Below, piece by piece: positions 6,332-9,822 of a DNA stretch of 9,822 nt. The notes beneath the pieces are model-generated. The model worked only from the letters and a program-made list of their open reading frames with translations. It did not search any database and was not told where the DNA came from. Positions within the stretch are counted from its first letter, which is position 1. The number at the start of each line of letters is the position of its first letter. The position numbers and the translations under genes are program-made. Origin of the DNA: Betaproteobacteria bacterium UBA5582 (GTDB taxonomy: Bacteria; Pseudomonadota; Gammaproteobacteria; Burkholderiales; Rhodocyclaceae); NCBI GenBank assembly GCA_002425245.1, contig DILW01000082.1, forward strand, positions 1 through 9,822. Reading direction: 5' to 3'.

Positions 6332-7081
6332 ATGCGTCGCCTGCCGCTGTTTCTCCTGATCGGTTGCCTGGGTAGCGGCTCGGCCTGGGCTTTCTTCGAC
6401 GACAAGGAAGCGCGTCGCCAGATCGCGGATCAGAAGATCCAGGCCGACGCGCGCTTCGATCAACAGGCGCGGGCGCAGCTCGAACTGGCTGCGCAGATTC
6501 AGCGTCAGGCCGAGGAGATCGCCCGCCTGCGCGGGCAGATCGAAACCCTGAACTGGGAACTCGAACAGGCGAAGAAGCGGCAGCAGGATTTTTACCTCGA
6601 CCTCGACAGCCGCCTGCGCAAGCTGGAAACACCGGCGGTCGAACCGACGGCGGCCAGTGGCGAACCGGCTCCAGGTACTCCGGCTGGCACCATTGGCGGT
6701 GCCGGGCCGGCGCATGAAACGGCGACTTACGATGCCGCCCTCGAATTGTTCAAGGCGACCAAGTACAAGGAAGCGGCAGCCGCGTTCGCCGCCTTCGTCC
6801 AGCAGTATCCGGCCGGCGCGCTGGCGCCGAACGCCCAGTACTGGCTGGGCAATGCCTGGTACGCACAGCGCAACTGCACCAAGGCGATCGAAGCCCAGAG
6901 CCAGGTCATCAGCCGCTACCCGGCCAGTGACAAGGCGCCCGACGCGATGCTGGCGATCGCCACCTGTCAGCAGGAACTGGGTAACCGTAACGGCGCCAAT
7001 CGCACGATGGAATCCCTGGTCGAAAAATACCCGGCCTCCACCGCCGCCGACAAGGCTCGCGAACGCCTGAAAAAGAAGTAA
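6332..7081 (+). CDS. cpoB: CpoB (YbgF), periplasmic coordinator of septal peptidoglycan synthesis and Tol constriction
   Basis: In E. coli, CpoB binds TolA and the PBP1B-LpoB complex and couples peptidoglycan synthesis to outer-membrane constriction. The product is 249 residues (E. coli 263). A signal peptide ends at ...GSAWA (Ala20). A long heptad-rich coiled coil runs ~23-98, the trimerising part in the family. A Gly/Pro/Ala linker (~100-128) and a TPR domain (~132-245) follow, with KYKEAAAAFAAFVQQYP and a WLGNAWYAQ helix. Cys182 and Cys212 lie in neighbouring TPR helices and could form a disulfide. The gene is 2 bp after pal and 3 bp before queE, clearly co-transcribed. Function is inferred from family and context. 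Confidence 0.94.
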   Translation: MRRLPLFLLIGCLGSGSAWAFFDDKEARRQIADQKIQADARFDQQARAQLELAAQIQRQAEEIARLRGQIETLNWELEQAKKRQQDFYLDLDSRLRKLETPAVEPTAASGEPAPGTPAGTIGGAGPAHETATYDAALELFKATKYKEAAAAFAAFVQQYPAGALAPNAQYWLGNAWYAQRNCTKAIEAQSQVISRYPASDKAPDAMLAIATCQQELGNRNGANRTMESLVEKYPASTAADKARERLKKK

Positions 7082-7084
7082 GCA

Positions 7085-7723
7085 GTGGATCTGCGCATCA
7101 CCGAAATCTTTCACTCGCTGCAGGGTGAAGCTTCCCGGGTCGGCCTGCCGACCGTGTTCGTCCGGCTCACCGGTTGCCCCCTGCGCTGCACCTGGTGCGA
7201 TACCACCTACAGTTTCACCGGCGGCGAGATGTGGACGTTGGCCGAGGTCCTGGCCGAAGTCGCCAAATACCCGGTGCGTCAGGTTTGCGTCACCGGCGGC
7301 GAACCGCTCGCCCAGAAGGCCTGCCTGCCGTTGCTCACTGCGTTGTGCGATGCCGGCTACGAGGTTTCACTGGAGACTTCTGGCGCGCTCGACATCGCAC
7401 CGGTCGATCCGCGCGTATCCTGCATCATGGACCTCAAGGCGCCGGATTCGGGCGAATCGGCCCGCAACCTGTGGGCCAATCTCGCGCACCTCAAGGCGCG
7501 TGACGAGATCAAGATTGTCGTTGCCTCGCGCGAGGATTACGAATGGGCGCGCGATGTCATTCATGCACACGGGCTGGACGCCCGCTGCCCGGTGTTGATG
7601 TCCCCGGCCCAAGGTGCGGTCGAACCCGCGGCGCTGGCCGGCTGGATACTCGAAGATGGCCTGGCGGTGCGCTTCCAGTTGCAGTTGCACAAGCTGCTTT
7701 GGGGTAACATCAAGGGCAAATAG
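7085..7723 (+). CDS. queE: QueE, 7-carboxy-7-deazaguanine synthase (radical SAM), GTG start
   Basis: QueE converts 6-carboxytetrahydropterin to 7-carboxy-7-deazaguanine, on the path to preQ0 and queuosine in tRNA. The product is 212 residues. The 4Fe-4S motif is CPLRCTWC (Cys31, Cys35, Cys38; CX3CX2C), preceded by FHSLQGE and followed by the radical-SAM GGEP (71-74). METSG-like LETSG (97-100), MDLK (115-118) and a C-terminal FQLQLHK (197-203) match the family. No ATG is available; the GTG at 7085 has AAGAAG six bases ahead and gives the expected N-terminus. It sits 3 bp after cpoB. queC, which often follows, is not here; a PilZ gene takes its place. In E. coli QueE can also block septation under stress, of interest beside tol-pal, but this is not evident from sequence. 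Confidence 0.95.
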   Translation: MDLRITEIFHSLQGEASRVGLPTVFVRLTGCPLRCTWCDTTYSFTGGEMWTLAEVLAEVAKYPVRQVCVTGGEPLAQKACLPLLTALCDAGYEVSLETSGALDIAPVDPRVSCIMDLKAPDSGESARNLWANLAHLKARDEIKIVVASREDYEWARDVIHAHGLDARCPVLMSPAQGAVEPAALAGWILEDGLAVRFQLQLHKLLWGNIKGK

Positions 7724-7728
7724 GCCAC

Positions 7729-7734
7729 AGGAGA
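7729..7734 (+). promoter_or_regulatory. Strong Shine-Dalgarno AGGAGA of the PilZ gene
   Basis: AGGAGA lies five bases before the ATG at 7740 and is the best ribosome site in the window. It decides the start against an in-frame ATG at 7614 that lies inside queE and adds 42 residues unlike PilZ. Confidence 0.85.
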
Positions 7735-7739
7735 CGGTC

Positions 7740-8102
7740 ATGACCGAAAATCGCCGGCAATTCACCCGCATCAATTTCCGCAGTCCCGGCCGTCTGATCC
7801 TGGCCGACGGCGAGCACCCGGTCGAGATTCTCGATCTTTCGTTGAAAGGCGCGCTGATCCGGCCGGTTCAGCCGATGTTCGTCAATGTCGGTAGCAATGG
7901 CGTCCTCCATGTCAGGCTTGATGACGGTGAAACCGACATCCGGATGAGGGTGACCATCGTTCATCACCAGAGCGACGCCTACGGCTTGGCCAGCCAGGAA
8001 ATCGACCTCGACAGCGCTACCCACCTGCGCCGGCTGGTCGAACTGAACCTCGGCGACGAAAGCCTGCTCGAACGCGAAATCAGCCTGCTGTCACACGGCT
8101 GA
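7740..8102 (+). CDS. PilZ-domain c-di-GMP receptor, MapZ/PA4608-like
   Basis: A 120-residue stand-alone PilZ protein, probably a cytoplasmic c-di-GMP effector. Both binding motifs are intact: RxxxR (Arg6-Arg10, with Arg5 before it) and DxSxxG (Asp32, Ser34, Gly37). The body is a beta-barrel (~14-90), and the C-terminus has a helix with HLRRLVELNLGD (95-106) and LLEREISLL. From memory this ending closely matches Pseudomonas aeruginosa PA4608 (MapZ), which binds the chemotaxis methyltransferase CheR1; the partner here is unknown. It starts 16 bp after queE on the same strand and is the last gene of the run, its TGA lying 3 bp from the convergent livF stop. Binding of c-di-GMP is well supported by residues; the target is not. 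Confidence 0.92.
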   Translation: MTENRRQFTRINFRSPGRLILADGEHPVEILDLSLKGALIRPVQPMFVNVGSNGVLHVRLDDGETDIRMRVTIVHHQSDAYGLASQEIDLDSATHLRRLVELNLGDESLLEREISLLSHG

Positions 8103-8105
8103 GAT

Positions 8106-8816
8106 TCAAATCCCCAGGTAGCGGTGCCAGATGCCGTGATCGGCATCGAGTTCGGCCGAACTGCCGCGCCAGACCACTTGGCCGCGTTCGATCACGGTGT
8201 GCCGGTCAGCCAGCCCGATCAGCTTTTCCACGTACTTGTCGACCACCAGCACGCTCTGCCCGGTCGCGCGAAGGGCTGACAGGCAGGCCCAGATCTCGTC
8301 GCGGATCAGCGGTGCCAGGCCTTCGGTCGCTTCGTCGAGGATCAACAGGCGCGGGTTGGTGACCAGCGCCCGGCCGATCGCCAGCATCTGCTGTTCGCCC
8401 CCGGAGAGCTGGTTGCCAAGGTTGCGCTTGCGCTCGGCCAGGCGCGGAAACAGCGCGTAGACGCGGGCCGGCGTCCACGGCTCGGCGACCTGGCGGCGAT
8501 TGGCGAAGAAGGCGACCAGGTGTTCGTCCACCGTCAGGTTGGGAAAGCACTGCCGACCTTCCGGCACCAGCGCGATGCCGGCACGGCCGATGCGGTCGGG
8601 CCGCCAGCCGGCGATCTCCTCGCCCAGGAAGCGGATGCTGCCGGCGCGCACCGGCTCCAGCCCGCACAGTGCGCGCAGCGTGGTGGTCTTGCCCATGCCG
8701 TTGCGGCCGAGCAGGGTGGCGGCTTCGCCTTCGGTCATCGCCAGGTCGATGCCGAACAGCACCTGGCTGGCGCCATAGGCGACTTCCAGGCCGCGGATTT
8801 CGAGCAGGCTGCTCAC
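8106..8816 (-). CDS. livF: LivF-type ATP-binding subunit of a branched-chain amino acid family ABC importer
   Basis: One of the two cytoplasmic ATPases of a HAAT-family importer. The product is 236 residues, normal length. Walker A is GRNGMGKT (37-44), signature LSGGEQQ (137-143), Walker B LLILDE (157-162), followed by ATEGLAP, a LivF hallmark. At the H-loop place, where LivF proteins usually read VEQ, this one reads VDKY (192-195). The start is a GTG (8816-8814) overlapping the livG TGA by GTGA, with GGGAGA eight-odd bases ahead in livG. The order livM-livG-livF on - shows one operon. Substrate is not readable: leucine/isoleucine/valine, other amino acids, urea or aromatic acids are possible, since no binding protein is in the window. 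Confidence 0.86.
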   Translation of the reverse strand: MSSLLEIRGLEVAYGASQVLFGIDLAMTEGEAATLLGRNGMGKTTTLRALCGLEPVRAGSIRFLGEEIAGWRPDRIGRAGIALVPEGRQCFPNLTVDEHLVAFFANRRQVAEPWTPARVYALFPRLAERKRNLGNQLSGGEQQMLAIGRALVTNPRLLILDEATEGLAPLIRDEIWACLSALRATGQSVLVVDKYVEKLIGLADRHTVIERGQVVWRGSSAELDADHGIWHRYLGI

Positions 8817-9568
8817 AGGTGGTCTCCCAGGTAGGCGCGGCGCACTGCGGCGTCCTGGCGGACCTCGTCGGGCAGGCCGGTGCAGATCAGGCGACCGTTG
8901 ACCAGCACTGAAATGCGGTCGGCCAGGCGGAACACCGCGTCCATGTCGTGCTCGACCAGCAGGATGGTGACGTGGCGCGCCAGGTGCTCGATCAGCTCGA
9001 CCATGCGCGCCGACTCCTCCGGGCCGGTGCCGGCCATGGGCTCGTCGAGCAGCAGCAGTTGCGGCTGGGTGGCCAGCGCCATCGCCAGTTCCAGCGCCCG
9101 CTGTTCGCCATGCGAGAGCTGCCCCGCCAGCTGCCCGGCCTGGTCACCCAGGCCGACCTGTTCGAGGAAAGCGCGTGCCTCGTCGAACAGGCGCCGCTCG
9201 GCTGCCACCGGGCGCCAGAAGCGGAAGCTGCTGCCGGCATCGGGGCGGCCCTGGACGGCCAGCGCGACATTGTCGAGCGCCGTCTGGCCGGCAAAGACAT
9301 TGGTGATCTGGTAGGAGCGCGCCATGCCGGCACGTACCCGCTCGTGCATGGACAGGTGCGTGACCTCGCGGCCGGCGAAGTGGATGCTGCCGCTGTCCGG
9401 GCGCAGCGCACCCGAGACATGGTGGATGAAGGTGGTCTTGCCGGCGCCGTTGGGGCCGATCAGTGCGTGCACTTCGCCGGCCGTCACCGAAAAATTGACG
9501 TCCTGCAATGCATCGACGGCGGCGAAACGGCGGGACAGCGCGCGGACCTCGAGCAGTGCGTCAGCCAT
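8813..9568 (-). CDS. livG: LivG-type ATP-binding subunit of a branched-chain amino acid family ABC importer
   Basis: The second ATPase of the importer, 251 residues. Walker A is GPNGAGKT (38-45), a Q-loop region SYQITNVF (85-92), signature LSHGEQR (151-157; the S-H-G-E form is common in LivG), Walker B LLLLDEP (171-177), then MAGTGPEE, a LivG hallmark, and a normal H-loop His207 (VEHDM). The ATG at 9568-9566 overlaps the end of livM by 8 bp and has GGGAAA five bases ahead. The TGA overlaps the livF start. All catalytic residues are present. The pairing with LivF is clear; the transported substrate is not. Confidence 0.87.
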   Translation of the reverse strand: MADALLEVRALSRRFAAVDALQDVNFSVTAGEVHALIGPNGAGKTTFIHHVSGALRPDSGSIHFAGREVTHLSMHERVRAGMARSYQITNVFAGQTALDNVALAVQGRPDAGSSFRFWRPVAAERRLFDEARAFLEQVGLGDQAGQLAGQLSHGEQRALELAMALATQPQLLLLDEPMAGTGPEESARMVELIEHLARHVTILLVEHDMDAVFRLADRISVLVNGRLICTGLPDEVRQDAAVRRAYLGDHL

Positions 9569-9822
9569 GGCGTTTCCCGAACAGGGCGGCGACGCCGCGC
9601 GGGGCGAAGAGGACGATGCCGATCAGCAGCAGGCCGAGGACGATGTGCCAGTGCTCGAACCAGGCAAGCAGGAATTCTTCGAGCAGGAGCAGGACGACGG
9701 CACCGACCAGGCCGCCCCACAGGTAACCGACACCGCCGACGATGACCATCACCAGCAGGGTGCCCGATTGCGTCCATTGCAGCAGGTTGGGGCTGGCCAT
9801 CCCGGTCAGGTTGGCGAGCAGG
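9561..9822 (-). CDS. livM: LivM-type permease subunit, C-terminal part (5' end outside window)
   Basis: The last 86 codons of an inner-membrane permease of the branched-chain amino acid importer family; the frame remains open through base 9822, so the ATG at 9800 is internal. The family segment LLQWTQSGTLLVMVIVGGVG is visible, followed by YLWGGLVGAVVLLLLEEF and a last membrane helix (IVLGLLLIGIVLFAPRGV), with a short basic tail after the FAPRG motif that is typical of LivM ends. It overlaps livG by 8 bp (stop TGA at 9563-9561), so the two are translationally coupled. LivH is less likely given this ending; UrtC is possible. Confidence 0.83.
   Translation of the reverse strand, partial: LLANLTGMASPNLLQWTQSGTLLVMVIVGGVGYLWGGLVGAVVLLLLEEFLLAWFEHWHIVLGLLLIGIVLFAPRGVAALFGKRHG

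Noticed and set aside
5769..7114. Two long open frames on - opposite pal and cpoB
   Set aside because: Both lie fully over secure genes and show no motif of their own.
7614..7739. Upstream in-frame extension of the PilZ gene
   Set aside because: It lies inside queE and adds non-PilZ sequence; AGGAGA fixes the start at 7740.
8948..9745. 265-codon open frame on + opposite livG and livM
   Set aside because: Antisense to ATPase motifs; residues are those expected of a mirrored GC-rich frame.
1..9822. Search by eye for CRISPR repeats, tRNA/rRNA, transposase, phage or toxin genes
   Set aside because: None seen; no direct-repeat array outside the TolA repeat, and no non-coding gap beyond 114 bp.

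Overview
This is a GC-rich bacterial window of dense, mostly co-directional genes. Gene order and protein style point to a Gram-negative proteobacterium, most likely a betaproteobacterium of the Rhodocyclales type (my inference from sequence style; no search was run). It reads as a chromosomal core region. I see no insertion sequence, phage gene, CRISPR array, tRNA or rRNA.

Layout: (1) 1-556, the 3' half of ruvB on + (Holliday-junction helicase). (2) 557-2032, a membrane-bound diguanylate cyclase on -, tail-to-tail with ruvB with no base between the stops. (3) 2033-2146, a 114-bp divergent promoter region, the longest non-coding stretch. (4) 2147-8102, a nine-gene + strand cluster with gaps of 35 bp or less: ybgC, tolQ, tolR, tolA, tolB, pal, cpoB (ybgF), queE and a PilZ-domain gene. 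(5) 8106-9822, part of a branched-chain amino acid type ABC importer on - (livM partial, livG, livF) with overlapping genes, meeting the PilZ gene tail-to-tail across 3 bp.

How the genes work together: TolQ, TolR and TolA form a proton-motive-force-driven inner-membrane motor. TolB and Pal connect it to the outer membrane and peptidoglycan, and CpoB tunes septal peptidoglycan synthesis. YbgC is the hotdog thioesterase that usually heads this operon. QueE makes the 7-deazaguanine precursor of queuosine. The cluster is bracketed by a c-di-GMP synthase (divergent, upstream) and an apparently c-di-GMP-competent PilZ protein (co-directional, last gene). The PilZ protein resembles Pseudomonas MapZ/PA4608 at its C-terminus.

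Nothing here is an unknown machine. The most interesting feature is this bracketing: the ruvB / tol-pal / queE order, as I remember it from gammaproteobacteria, appears interrupted by the cyclase and ended by the PilZ gene where queC is often found. This raises a testable link between c-di-GMP and cell-envelope constriction. Secondary points are the compact tail-to-tail junctions, a proline-rich TolA with a six-proline run, a cysteine pair in CpoB, and a lysine at the usual H-loop position of LivF.
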